Below are positions 17,227-24,480 of a stretch of 64,000 bases of DNA, in pieces. Position numbers and translations under genes: made by a program. The notes under the pieces are model-generated. The model searched no databases and was not told the origin of the DNA. It saw only the letters and a list, made by a program, of their open reading frames with translations. This stretch comes from Streptomyces mirabilis (GTDB lineage Bacteria > Actinomycetota > Actinomycetes > Streptomycetales > Streptomycetaceae), in contig NZ_CP074102.1 in NCBI RefSeq assembly GCF_018310535.1, positions 248,001 through 312,000 on the forward strand. Direction: 5' to 3'. Each line of letters begins with the position of its first letter. Position 1 is the first letter of the stretch.

Positions 17227-18557
17227 TCCGCCTCCTGGTAGTCCTTGAGGAACACCCCGGACACGGGTGCGCCCGCCTCGCCCCGCACGATCGGGTCGTA
17301 CACCCGGGCCGCTCCGTCCACGATGTCGAGGGGGGTGCGGAACCCCGCGCCCGCCATCCGCTCCTTCTTGGGGGCGGGGTTCTCGTCGGTGATCCAGCCG
17401 GTGTCGACGGCGCACATGTGCACCCCCTGCTCGGCGAGTTCGGCGGCGCTGGTGCGTGTGAGCATGTTGAGGGCGGCCTTGGCCATGTTGGTGTGCGGAT
17501 GGCCCGCCGTCTTGTTGCGTACGGCGAAGCGGCCCTCGACGGCGGTCACGTTGACGACATATCGCCGCGGGTGGGGCGAGGCGAGCAGCAGGGGCAGCAG
17601 CCGGTCGCAGAGCAGTGCCGGGGCGAGCGCGTTGACCAACTGGGTCTCCAGGACCTCGGCCGGGTCGAGTTCGCCCAGCCTGGCCGACCAGGAGTTCTCC
17701 GGGGAGGGATCGGGCAGCAGCCCGGCCTCGTCGGCCTCCCGCAACGCCGCGGGGAGCGCCGAGGGACCACCACCGGCCAGCGCCCGCATCGCTGTGAACC
17801 CCGGCGCCTCCCGAGCCCCTTCGGGCAGCGCGGCGCGCTCCCCGCCCGCCAGCAGCGCGTACGACTCGGCGGGCCGCCGCACCGTCTGCGCGGCGTTGTT
17901 GACCAGAATGTCGAGGGGCTCACCCTCCTGCCTCAGTTGCTCGCAGATCCCCAGTACCTGACGAGGATCACGGAGGTCCACCGCCAGCACCGTCAGCCGG
18001 TCCAGCCACTTCGCGCTGCCCGGTTCGGCGCGGAAGCGACGCATGGTGTCGTGCGGAAAGCGGCTGGTGACCAGGAGTTCGGCGCCGTCGCGCAGCATCA
18101 TCAGGGCCAGCTGGAAACCGATCTTGACCCGGCCTCCGGTGAGCAGCGCGCGACGGCCGCTCAGGTCGGTGGTGAGCGCACGCCGGGCGGTGTTGTCCGA
18201 GGCACAGTCCGGGCACAGCCGGTGGTAGAAGGCGTCGACCTGTCGATAGGGCGTCTTGCAGACATAGCAGGAACGGGGCTTGACGAAGACGCCGCCACCC
18301 CCGGGACGGTCGAGCGGAGCGTCCTCCCGCCGGTCGAGCGCTCCCGTCGCGGTCGCGGCCATCACGGCCGCGTCGGCGGCGGAGAGTTCGGCGCCGCGCA
18401 CCTTGCGCCTGCGCACCCGCCCGTCTCTCGCGAAGGACGCGGCGACCTGTTCGGCGCGCAGCCTCACCGGGTCGTCGACGGGCAGTGCCCGCAGCTTGCC
18501 GACCGTACGGTGGAACGCCGCCAGTTCGTCCTGTGTGATCGCGCCGCCGTCACCCAT
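17220..18557 (-). CDS. SDR-family protein with N-terminal zinc ribbon
   Basis: A 445-residue protein. Residues about 97-122 carry a zinc ribbon (CYVCKTPY and LCPDCASDN, two CxxC pairs). A Rossmann SDR domain follows: GRRALLTGGRVKIGFQLA, VLAVDLRDP, and the NNAAQT motif. The usual catalytic YxxxK appears as HTNMAKAAL, so the Tyr position is not Tyr and classical reductase chemistry is doubtful. About 70 residues (AESYALLAGGERAALPEG onward) are inserted before the catalytic region. It follows a pair of tRNA-like genes by 28 bp and overlaps the LRR gene. Role unknown; an RNA- or nucleotide-binding job is possible. Confidence 0.83.
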   Translation of the reverse strand: MGDGGAITQDELAAFHRTVGKLRALPVDDPVRLRAEQVAASFARDGRVRRRKVRGAELSAADAAVMAATATGALDRREDAPLDRPGGGGVFVKPRSCYVCKTPYRQVDAFYHRLCPDCASDNTARRALTTDLSGRRALLTGGRVKIGFQLALMMLRDGAELLVTSRFPHDTMRRFRAEPGSAKWLDRLTVLAVDLRDPRQVLGICEQLRQEGEPLDILVNNAAQTVRRPAESYALLAGGERAALPEGAREAPGFTAMRALAGGGPSALPAALREADEAGLLPDPSPENSWSARLGELDPAEVLETQLVNALAPALLCDRLLPLLLASPHPRRYVVNVTAVEGRFAVRNKTAGHPHTNMAKAALNMLTRTSAAELAEQGVHMCAVDTGWITDENPAPKKERMAGAGFRTPLDIVDGAARVYDPIVRGEAGAPVSGVFLKDYQEAEW

Positions 18558-18585
18558 GTGTCCCCGCCCCGCGTGTGCGCCGCCG

Positions 18586-18657
18586 TGATCCTGACCGGAT
18601 TCGAACCGGCGTATCCGCCTTGAGAGGGCGGCGAGTCTGCCTCTGCTCTACAGGACC
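18586..18657 (-). tRNA. unusual tRNA-like gene, anticodon CUC (Glu)
   Basis: A 72-nt cloverleaf on the minus strand: acceptor GGTCCTG/CAGGATC (seven pairs including one G-U), TA, a 3-bp D stem GAG/CTC with an 10-nt loop containing GG, anticodon stem CCGCC/GGCGG with loop CTCTCAA (CUC), a 4-nt variable loop ATAC, and T arm GCCGG-TTCGAAT-CCGGT. The discriminator is A and CCA is not encoded. Nucleotides 8-65 are identical to the next gene except for three positions, all in the anticodon loop. It differs strongly from a normal bacterial tRNA-Glu. Confidence 0.68.
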
Positions 18658-18688
18658 CCGCTGTCCCGGTCCGTCCGGCCGGACGCAG

Positions 18689-18760
18689 CCCGGACGACCG
18701 GATTCGAACCGGCGTATCCGCCTTGCCAAGGCGGCGAGTCTGCCTCTGCTCTACGCCCGG
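18689..18760 (-). tRNA. unusual tRNA-like gene, anticodon GGC (Ala)
   Basis: A 72-nt cloverleaf on the minus strand: acceptor CCGGGCG/CGTCCGG (seven pairs including one G-U), TA, D stem GAG/CTC, anticodon stem CCGCC/GGCGG with loop TTGGCAA (GGC), variable loop ATAC, T arm GCCGG-TTCGAAT-CCGGT, discriminator G, no encoded CCA. It has C1-G72 and lacks the G3-U70 pair that marks bacterial tRNA-Ala, so it is unlikely to be read by alanyl-tRNA synthetase in the normal way. It is the promoter-proximal member of the locus, 31 bp before the CUC gene. Confidence 0.68.
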
Positions 18761-18773
18761 GTGCGCCACGGCG

Positions 18774-18779
18774 ATCCTA
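18774..18779 (-). promoter_or_regulatory. putative -10 box for the tRNA-like/SDR/LRR locus
   Basis: TAGGAT on the minus strand lies 14 bp before the 5' end of the first tRNA-like gene, a normal -10 spacing for a tRNA promoter. No good -35 hexamer is visible at 16-18 bp; the best lies at the wrong distance. The 150 bp up to the WhiB-like gene hold nothing else recognisable except a short repeat of GGCGTCGTAGGGGTCAGTT at about 18899-18935. Confidence 0.35.
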
Positions 18780-18930
18780 ACCACCGCCACCGGATCGCCC
18801 CACCGAATTACGGCAGGGCCCCGGCCCTGGGCATGGCACCGAACCGGGGCAAGGCACCGCCCGGACGCGGCCGTTCACGGCGTCCGGCGCGGGGCCCGGC
18901 GTCGTAGGGGTCAGTTCGGCGTCGTAGGGG

Positions 18931-19179
18931 TCAGTTCTGGTCCGAGCGCCGAAGGCTGAGCCGTTCCTTCTCGGACAGGCCGCCCCAGACGCCGAAGCGT
19001 TCATCGTTGTTCAGCGCGTACTCGAGGCAGGCGGAGCGCATCTCGCACATCCCGCAGATGCGCTTTGCCTCACGCACCGAGCTGCCCGGCTCGGGAAAGA
19101 AGAAATCGGCCCCGGTCTGCGCGCACAACGCCTGCTCCTGCCAGGCGGAGTCGGCCGGGGTCATGGTGTCGGTGTGCAT
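18931..19179 (-). CDS. WhiB-like iron-sulfur transcription factor
   Basis: An 82-residue WhiB-family protein. The four cluster cysteines are ALCAQTG (Cys 19 region), ICGMCEMRSAC (CxxCxxxxxC), followed by the family turn ERFGVWGGLSEKERLSLRR. Wbl proteins carry a [4Fe-4S] cluster, bind the principal sigma factor and steer development or antibiotic response. ATG 19179 gives the usual length; a downstream ATG (MTPAD) is possible. Position suggests the WblH branch, but I would not fix the symbol without alignment. Upstream sequence is AT-rich near 19270-19295, a plausible promoter. Confidence 0.9.
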   Translation of the reverse strand: MHTDTMTPADSAWQEQALCAQTGADFFFPEPGSSVREAKRICGMCEMRSACLEYALNNDERFGVWGGLSEKERLSLRRSDQN

Positions 19180-19413
19180 GACGAGGATCGTGCCGCGCGG
19201 CGAAAAACGTTCGATCAACGCGGGATCAACGCCACGTTCCGAGGTACCAGGCGGCTCGCCGCAAAGTATGAAAACAAAACAAACATAACCGATCACCCAG
19301 GGTAATCGCAATGGTCTCTCCCGCCCGCGGTGGGAGTCCTGTCAGCGATTGTCAGTGGGCGGTGCCAGACTCGGCAGTACAGGCAACGGGACCCCTCAAA
19401 AGGAGGGCACAAC

Positions 19414-20205
19414 ATGCTCACCACCCGTTTCGTCACCGGCGCTCCGAACTGGCTCGATGTCGGCACCCCCGACATCGAAGGCGCCTCATCCTTCTATGGC
19501 GGCCTCTTCGGCTGGCAGTTCCAGTCGGCAGGGCCCGACGCCGGCGGCTACGGTTTCTTCCAGCTCGCCGGAAAGACCGCCGCGGGCGGTATGCAGACCA
19601 CCGAGGAGCAGGGCCCGCCCTCCTGGACGGTGTACTTCCAGAGCCCCGACGCGCAGGCCACGGCCAAGGCCGCCGAGCAGGCCGGCGGCAGTGTGATCGT
19701 CCAGCCCATGGATGTCATGGGCCAGGGCCACATGGCGATTCTCGGGGACGAGGCGGGTGTGCCCTTCGGTATCTGGCAGCCGGCCCTGACCAAGGGCATC
19801 GACGTGGCGGGTGACCCGGGTTCACTGTGCTGGGTCGAGCTCTACACCCCGGACGAGCCGGCGGCCGCCGCGTTCTACAACTCCGTGTTCGGCTGGGAGA
19901 CCTCGGCCGCCTCGTTCCCCGGGGGCACGTACACCTGTATCAACCCGGCCGGGGCGGAGGAGTCGGACATGTTCGGCGGTGTCGTCCCGCTGGCCGACGA
20001 CCCGACCGAGGCCCAGTCGGGCGCGTACTGGTTGCCGTACTTCGAGGTCACCGACACGGACGCCGCCGTCAGCAAGGCCCAGGAGCTGGGTGGCACGGTC
20101 CGGATGCCCGCCACGGACCTGGAGGGCGTCGGCCGCATGGCGAAGCTCGCCGATCCGTACGGGGCGCGCTTCGCGGTCATCAAGAGCGCGACGCGGGAGA
20201 GCTGA
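19414..20205 (+). CDS. two-domain VOC (glyoxalase/bleomycin-resistance-like) protein
   Basis: A 263-residue protein made of two vicinal-oxygen-chelate domains: residues about 8-125 (PNWLDVGTPDIEGASSFYGG onward) and 132-258 (SLCWVELYTPDEPAAAAFYN onward). Each begins with a beta strand plus the D-F-Y helix of this fold. Related Streptomyces proteins are annotated as hydroxylases or glyoxalases without proof. ATG 19414 follows AAAAGGAGGG at a good distance. It precedes a TetR gene on the same strand by about 195 bp. Confidence 0.87.
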   Translation: MLTTRFVTGAPNWLDVGTPDIEGASSFYGGLFGWQFQSAGPDAGGYGFFQLAGKTAAGGMQTTEEQGPPSWTVYFQSPDAQATAKAAEQAGGSVIVQPMDVMGQGHMAILGDEAGVPFGIWQPALTKGIDVAGDPGSLCWVELYTPDEPAAAAFYNSVFGWETSAASFPGGTYTCINPAGAEESDMFGGVVPLADDPTEAQSGAYWLPYFEVTDTDAAVSKAQELGGTVRMPATDLEGVGRMAKLADPYGARFAVIKSATRES

Positions 20206-20399
20206 ACATACGGGCCGAGTCGGTGGGGCCCCTGCGCTTGGGCCCCACCGACCTCCTCATGGCCGCAGCCACCGGGCCCCCGTCCGGGGAATGCGCCCTC
20301 GGCCCCCGCGCGGAGGGCCACGCGCCCCCGGCGGCTGCGACGAGCCCAACCGATATCATCAGTTCCGGGGAGTGCTCCCCGGTACTTTCGGGAGGCGAC

Positions 20400-21068
20400 A
20401 TGATGAAAGTCGACGCGAACGGGCCCGATCCGGTGCGGCGACGCGACGCGCGGCGCAATCGCGAGCTGTTGGTCGAGGCGGCTCGCGAGGTGTTCGCCGC
20501 GCAGGGCCTGGACGCGCCGCTCGATGTGATCGCACGCCGGGCCGGTGTCGGAAACGCCACGCTCTACCGGCACTTCCCCAGCCGCGCCGCACTGGTCGAC
20601 GCGGTCTTCCGCGACTCGCTCACGCAGACCATGGACGCAGGAGACCGGGCCAGGACCGCCGAGGACGCCTGGGCTGGTCTGCTGGGATACGTCGAAGAGG
20701 TCTTCGAGGGCCTCGCCGCCGACCGCGGCGCCAACGATCTGATGACCACCCACCTGGAGGGCGTCCACTCCCTCGACTCCGTGCACGCCCACAACCGGGA
20801 GACGGTGGAGGTGCTCCTGCGCCGCGGCCGCGAACAGGGCACGCTCCGCGACGATCTCACCACTGAGGACCTCCTCGTCGCGCTGGCCGTACTCGGCCGC
20901 GCCGTCCCGGCCCTCACGAGTACGGCCCCGGACGCCTGGCGCCGCCCGCTCGCCCTCCTCCTCGACGGCCTGCGTGCCTCCCCCACCGCCGCCCCGCTGC
21001 CCGAGCCGTCGCTCACCGCGCCCCAACTCGGAACGTTCCTGGGCAACTTGGGACCGCACCGGGACTGA
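20400..21068 (+). CDS. TetR-family transcriptional regulator
   Basis: A 222-residue protein. The N-terminal helix-turn-helix reads RRNRELLVEAAREVFAAQG, then APLDVIARRAGVGNATLYRH and FPSRAALVDAVF, the TetR pattern. The C-terminal ligand domain is 150 residues and not assignable. The start is ATG 20400 behind TTCGGGAGGCGAC; a second ATG follows immediately. The intergenic region to the VOC gene contains CCGATATCATCAGTTCCGGGGAG, a possible promoter/operator. The target is unknown. Confidence 0.9.
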   Translation: MMKVDANGPDPVRRRDARRNRELLVEAAREVFAAQGLDAPLDVIARRAGVGNATLYRHFPSRAALVDAVFRDSLTQTMDAGDRARTAEDAWAGLLGYVEEVFEGLAADRGANDLMTTHLEGVHSLDSVHAHNRETVEVLLRRGREQGTLRDDLTTEDLLVALAVLGRAVPALTSTAPDAWRRPLALLLDGLRASPTAAPLPEPSLTAPQLGTFLGNLGPHRD

Positions 21069-21124
21069 AGGAAGCGAACGGAGACGAACCAGAGCGGGTG
21101 GGCGCACCACGGGGAGCAACGGTC

Positions 21125-22162
21125 CTACGCGGAAAGCCGCCGTACCAACGTCGTCGGCAGCACCACGCCGGCGGGGGCGCCGTCCGCGCCCTGCTTGCCC
21201 GCCCGGCGATCGAGGTCCCGCAGCAGCAGCCGAGCCATCAACCGGCCCATCTCCTCTATGTCCTGACGGACCGTCGTGAGCGGTGGGTCCGTCTGTTCGG
21301 CGACCGGCAGCATGTCGTCGAAGCCGATCACGGCGACGTCGTCCGGCACCCGCCGCCCCCGCTCTCGCAGCACCCGCAGGGCTCCCGAGGCCGTCAGATC
21401 GTTGGCCGCGAACACCGCGTCGACGTCCGGGCAGCGCTCCAGCAGCTCCCGCATCGCACGCTCGCCGCCCGCGGGCGTGAAGTCGCCCTCGACGACGAGC
21501 CGCGGATCGGCGTCGCCCATGACGTCCCGGAAGCCGTCGAGCCGGTCGACCGCGGACGTCTGGTCGAGGGCGCCGGTGATGTGCGCGATACGCGTGCGGC
21601 CGAGTCCGACGAGATGGCGTACGGCCTCTCGGGCGCCGCCCCGGTTGTCGCTGTCGACGTAGACGGCCCGCCGCGCGCCGTCGCCCCACCCGGGTCGCCC
21701 GCCGAACACGGTCGGCACGCCCGCGCCGTGGATCAGCTCCGGCAACGGGTCGTCGAGGTGCAGCGAGAAGACGAGCGCGCCGTCGACATGGCCGCCGGCG
21801 AGATAGCGGCCGACGCGCGCGTGGTCGTCACGGCCCTCGGTGAGCAGCAGGACGAGCTGCGAGTCGTGCGCGGTCAGCTCCTTGCTGATGCCGCGGAGCT
21901 GGAGGGCGAAGAAGGGGTCGGCGAAGACCCTGGTCTCCGGTTCGGCGATGACGACGGCGACGGCGTCGTGGCGCCGGGTGACCAGGCTTCGGGCGGCCTG
22001 GTTGGGGACGTAACCGAGCTCCTCGACGGCCTGTCTGACCCGCTCGACGAGCGGTTCGCGCACTCCGTCGCCGCCGTTGACGACGCGCGAGGCGGTGGCC
22101 CGTGAGACCCCGGCCCGCGCGGCCACGGCCTCCAGCGTGGGGCGCGACGCTGTCTCGGTCAC
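21125..22162 (-). CDS. LacI-family transcriptional regulator
   Basis: A 345-residue repressor. The DNA-binding helix-turn-helix is PTLEAVAARAGVSRATASRV followed by VNGGDGVREPLVERV and the hinge GYVPNQAARSL. The periplasmic-binding-type sugar domain follows, with VAVVIAEPE, GALVFS, and the late VAVIGFDDM and PPLTTVRQD signatures. Such proteins repress carbohydrate uptake and hydrolysis genes. GTG 22162 is preceded by GAGGAGGAG. A GAGCGCTC dyad about 60 bp upstream suggests autoregulation. No sugar transporter is adjacent, so the inducer is not known. Confidence 0.92.
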   Translation of the reverse strand: MTETASRPTLEAVAARAGVSRATASRVVNGGDGVREPLVERVRQAVEELGYVPNQAARSLVTRRHDAVAVVIAEPETRVFADPFFALQLRGISKELTAHDSQLVLLLTEGRDDHARVGRYLAGGHVDGALVFSLHLDDPLPELIHGAGVPTVFGGRPGWGDGARRAVYVDSDNRGGAREAVRHLVGLGRTRIAHITGALDQTSAVDRLDGFRDVMGDADPRLVVEGDFTPAGGERAMRELLERCPDVDAVFAANDLTASGALRVLRERGRRVPDDVAVIGFDDMLPVAEQTDPPLTTVRQDIEEMGRLMARLLLRDLDRRAGKQGADGAPAGVVLPTTLVRRLSA

Positions 22163-22219
22163 CTCAGGGCTCCTCCTCGGCGGTTGCCAAGAAGGATAGC
22201 CCCGGACAGCACGTGGTGA

Positions 22220-22227
22220 GAGCGCTC
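22220..22227. promoter_or_regulatory. LacI-type operator dyad upstream of the LacI gene
   Basis: GAGCGCTC is a perfect dyad with flanks GTGA and CCCC. It closely resembles the GGGAGCGCTCCC operators of actinobacterial LacI regulators such as CebR. It sits 58 bp upstream of the GTG start, where autorepression would act. Confidence 0.5.
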
Positions 22228-22230
22228 CCC

Positions 22231-22329
22231 GACCGACGTCCACCGCGCCACTGCGGGACTGCCGACCGACGTCCACCGCGCCGCCGAGGGACTGCCGACC
22301 GACGTCCACCGCGCCGCCGAGGGACTGCC
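22231..22329. repeat. three tandem copies of a 33-bp repeat
   Basis: Units begin GACCGACGTCCACCGCGCC and start at 22231, 22264 and 22297. The second and third are identical, the first differs at a few positions near its centre. A partial fourth (GACCG) abuts the IS5-like terminal repeat at 22338. No reading frame of note uses them. The array lies between the LacI gene and the LigD-type gene. Confidence 0.85.
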
Positions 22330-22337
22330 GACCGGAG

Positions 22338-22353
22338 CCGCCGGACAGGCCCT
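22338..22353. repeat. half-site of the MITE terminal repeat
   Basis: CCGCCGGACAGGCCCT is the same as the outer 14-16 bases of the right terminal repeat of the MITE at 8327-8429. Its partner end is absent within 120 bp, unless displaced by the 33-bp array. It overlaps the stop codon of the LigD-type gene (TAG at 22354-22352), so an insertion may have altered that gene's last residues. Confidence 0.5.
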
Positions 22354-23368
22354 AGCCGTCCTCACGTTTGGCTCGGCTCGGTTGTACCCGTTTGGGCTCG
22401 CCCGGCATCTTCGGGTACTCGGGGGGATACGGCAGGTCCCCGAGACCGTGGTCGTGTTCGTCGCGGCTGGCCAACTCCAGGAGCGCTTCGAGTGAGAAGG
22501 CGTGGTCGTCCATGTCGGCGTGCACATCGCCGAGTTCGGCGAAGCGCTTGGGCATGGTCGCCAGGTCGAAGTCCCGGGGACGCGCTTCGGCCACCTCGTC
22601 CCAGCGCAGGGGCGCGGAGACGGGGGCGTGCGCGCGGGGCCGTACCGAGTAGGCGGAGGCGATCGTGCGGTCCCGCGCGGTCTGGTTGTAGTCGACGAAG
22701 ATCTTCTCGCCGCGTTCCTCCTTCCACCAGGCGGTGGTCACCTGCTCGGGCATCCGACGTTCGAGTTCGCGCCCGGCGGCGATCGCGGCCCGGCGCACCT
22801 GGGTGAAGGTCCAGCGCGGCGCGATCGGGACGAAGACGTGCAGCCCTCGACCTCCGGAGGTCTTGGGCCAGCCGCGCAGATCGCCGTACTCGTGCAGGAC
22901 CTCGCGCAGCTCATGGGCTGCGCGCACGGCGTCGTCGTAGTCCGTGCCGGGCTGTGGGTCGAGGTCGATGCGGAGTTCGTCGGGGTGGTCGACGTCGTCG
23001 CGGCGCACCGGCCACGGGTGGAAGGTGAGGGTGCCGTACTGCGCGGCCCACACCACGGCCGCGACCTCGGTGGGGCACATCTCGTCGGCGGTGCGCCCGC
23101 TGGGGAAGGTGATGTGCGCGGTCGGGATCCAGTCGGGCATGTTCTTGGGCGCCCGCTTCTGGAAGAAACTCTCGCCCGTGACGCCCTCCGGGTACCGCTC
23201 CAGGGTGGTGGGGCGGATGCGCAGGGCGCGCAGGATGCCCTCGCCGACGGACAGGTAGTACTGGGCGAGGTCCAGCTTCGTGAAGCCGCGCTCCGGAAAG
23301 AAGATCTTGCCCGGGCTGGACAGACGTACGGTCCTCCCGGCTGCGTCGAGTTCCACCGCATCGGCCAT
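22352..23368 (-). CDS. LigD-type polymerase/primase domain protein (NHEJ)
   Basis: A 338-residue protein of the archaeo-eukaryotic primase fold found in LigD polymerase domains. Visible are LSSPGKIFFPERGFTKLDLA, ESFFQKRAPKNMPDWI, ELRIDLDPQPGTDYDD (metal-binding DxD), WPKTSGGRGLHVFVPI, and EKIFVDYNQTARDRTIASAY. In end joining this domain fills gaps with ribonucleotides. In Streptomyces it is a separate protein that works with Ku and a stand-alone ATP-dependent ligase. A candidate ligase lies at 30245-31315, on the other side of a mobile-element island. ATG 23368 starts the conserved region. Confidence 0.9.
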   Translation of the reverse strand: MADAVELDAAGRTVRLSSPGKIFFPERGFTKLDLAQYYLSVGEGILRALRIRPTTLERYPEGVTGESFFQKRAPKNMPDWIPTAHITFPSGRTADEMCPTEVAAVVWAAQYGTLTFHPWPVRRDDVDHPDELRIDLDPQPGTDYDDAVRAAHELREVLHEYGDLRGWPKTSGGRGLHVFVPIAPRWTFTQVRRAAIAAGRELERRMPEQVTTAWWKEERGEKIFVDYNQTARDRTIASAYSVRPRAHAPVSAPLRWDEVAEARPRDFDLATMPKRFAELGDVHADMDDHAFSLEALLELASRDEHDHGLGDLPYPPEYPKMPGEPKRVQPSRAKREDG

Positions 23369-23430
23369 GCGAGCCACGGTAGGCGCAGCGCGCACACCTC
23401 GCACACCGGGCGAAAGGCATCGTGTCGCCG

Positions 23431-23949
23431 CAGAATCGAAACGCTCCTCATCCAGACCTACAGCAAGGTCGCGGACCTCAAGGGGGCGAAGGACGTCTCT
23501 AACCGGTGGGTGAAGTCGCACGAGGCGACGATCAAGCACCTGGAGGCGTACGCGAAGCGCGAGGACAAGGCGCTCCGCAGCCTCGCGGCGAAACGGGACT
23601 CGGTCGCGACGAAGCTGAAGTCGCGCCGAAGAACCTCGCCGCCTTGCAGAAGTCGTGGTCCGACGAGGTCAAGTCGGTGGCGTCCGGCGTGATGCAGGGC
23701 TTCAGCATCGTCACGGAGGCGCCCCAGGACGGGTTCGCGTGGTCCGCTCAGGACGTCGTCAACAAGATGCGCGACCAGATGAGCAAGGCGGTCCAGTTTG
23801 CGGCCCAGCTGCGCGCATCGCAGAAGAAGGGACTGTCGTCGGACCTGATCGCGCAGATCGCGCCGCCGGAGTGGACCAGGGCGGGGCGACCGCAACCGCT
23901 CTGGCCGGGGCGTTGCGGGTCGCGGGTTCGGGTTGCGGAGGAACGCTCT
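23431..23949 (+). pseudogene. fragment of a phage tail tape-measure protein
   Basis: The plus strand encodes QTYSKVADLKGAKDVSNRWV and following coiled-coil residues in one frame to about 23620, then NLAALQKSWSDEVKSVASGV through DLIAQIA in a second frame to about 23870, and then QGGATATALAG in a third. Read together this is a continuous piece of a tape-measure protein with two frameshifts, no start and no end. The 3' side is cut off exactly at the left end of an IS5-type element (23951). It is a decayed prophage or phage-derived remnant. Confidence 0.6.
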
Positions 23950-23970
23950 AGGGCGCGTATCGAGTCGTGA

Positions 23971-24480
23971 TCAATGGGTGGTCCGGGTGAGGTCTTTGAT
24001 CCAGATCATCGAGGCGCGTAGGTGGAGGCCGGCGAGGTAGCTGTCCGGGGTCTTGTCGTATCGGGTGGCGATGCCTCGCCAGGCCTTGAGCTTGTTGATC
24101 AGGCGCTCGACGGTGTTCCTCTCCTTGTAGAGGTCGGCGTCGTGGCTGACGGGGCGGCCGCCCCCGGAGCCCTTCTTCTTTCGGTTGGCGGCCTGGTCCT
24201 TCTTCTCCGGGATGACTGCCTTGATGCCGCGTTGGCGCAGGTGGGCCCGGTTGCCGCGGGACGAGTAGGCCTTGTCTCCGGCGACCGCGTCCGGCCGGGT
24301 GCGGGGACGGCCGACGGGGCCGCGGACCCTTAACTTCTTGAGCACCGGGATGAACTGCGGACTGTCCGCGGCCTGGCCCGCGGTCAGCACGAACGCCAGC
24401 GGGCGGCACTTGCGGTCGGCGGCCAGGTGGACCTTGCTGGTCTGCCCGCCCCTGGAGCGTCCGAGGAGAGCGGCCTTCAG
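23971..24480 (-). CDS. IS5-family transposase, C-terminal part (orfB, by -1 frameshift)
   Basis: About 170 residues in the -1 frame: LKAALLGRSRGGQTSKVHLA, LTAGQAADSPQF, PDAVAGDKAYSSRGNRAHLR (second catalytic Asp) and KERNTVERLINKLKAWRGIA (catalytic Glu in the YKERNTVE motif). With orfA it makes a complete DDE transposase. It has no start codon of its own at the junction, which argues for frameshift expression rather than an independent gene. Its stop codon lies inside the left inverted repeat. Confidence 0.8.
   Translation of the reverse strand: MKAALLGRSRGGQTSKVHLAADRKCRPLAFVLTAGQAADSPQFIPVLKKLRVRGPVGRPRTRPDAVAGDKAYSSRGNRAHLRQRGIKAVIPEKKDQAANRKKKGSGGGRPVSHDADLYKERNTVERLINKLKAWRGIATRYDKTPDSYLAGLHLRASMIWIKDLTRTTH

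Noticed and set aside
18721..18753. Plus-strand tRNA-Gly (GCC) reading of the first tRNA-like gene
   Set aside because: The anticodon arm is palindromic, but the D arm TA-GAGC and T loop TTCGAAT are correct only on the minus strand.
18586..18760. Minus-strand protein-coding frame across the two tRNA-like genes
   Set aside because: The open frame is explained by high GC; the cloverleaf pairing and TTCGAAT loops are specific, and no protein family was recognised.
22231..22329. 33-bp repeats as a CRISPR array
   Set aside because: Units are directly adjacent without spacers.
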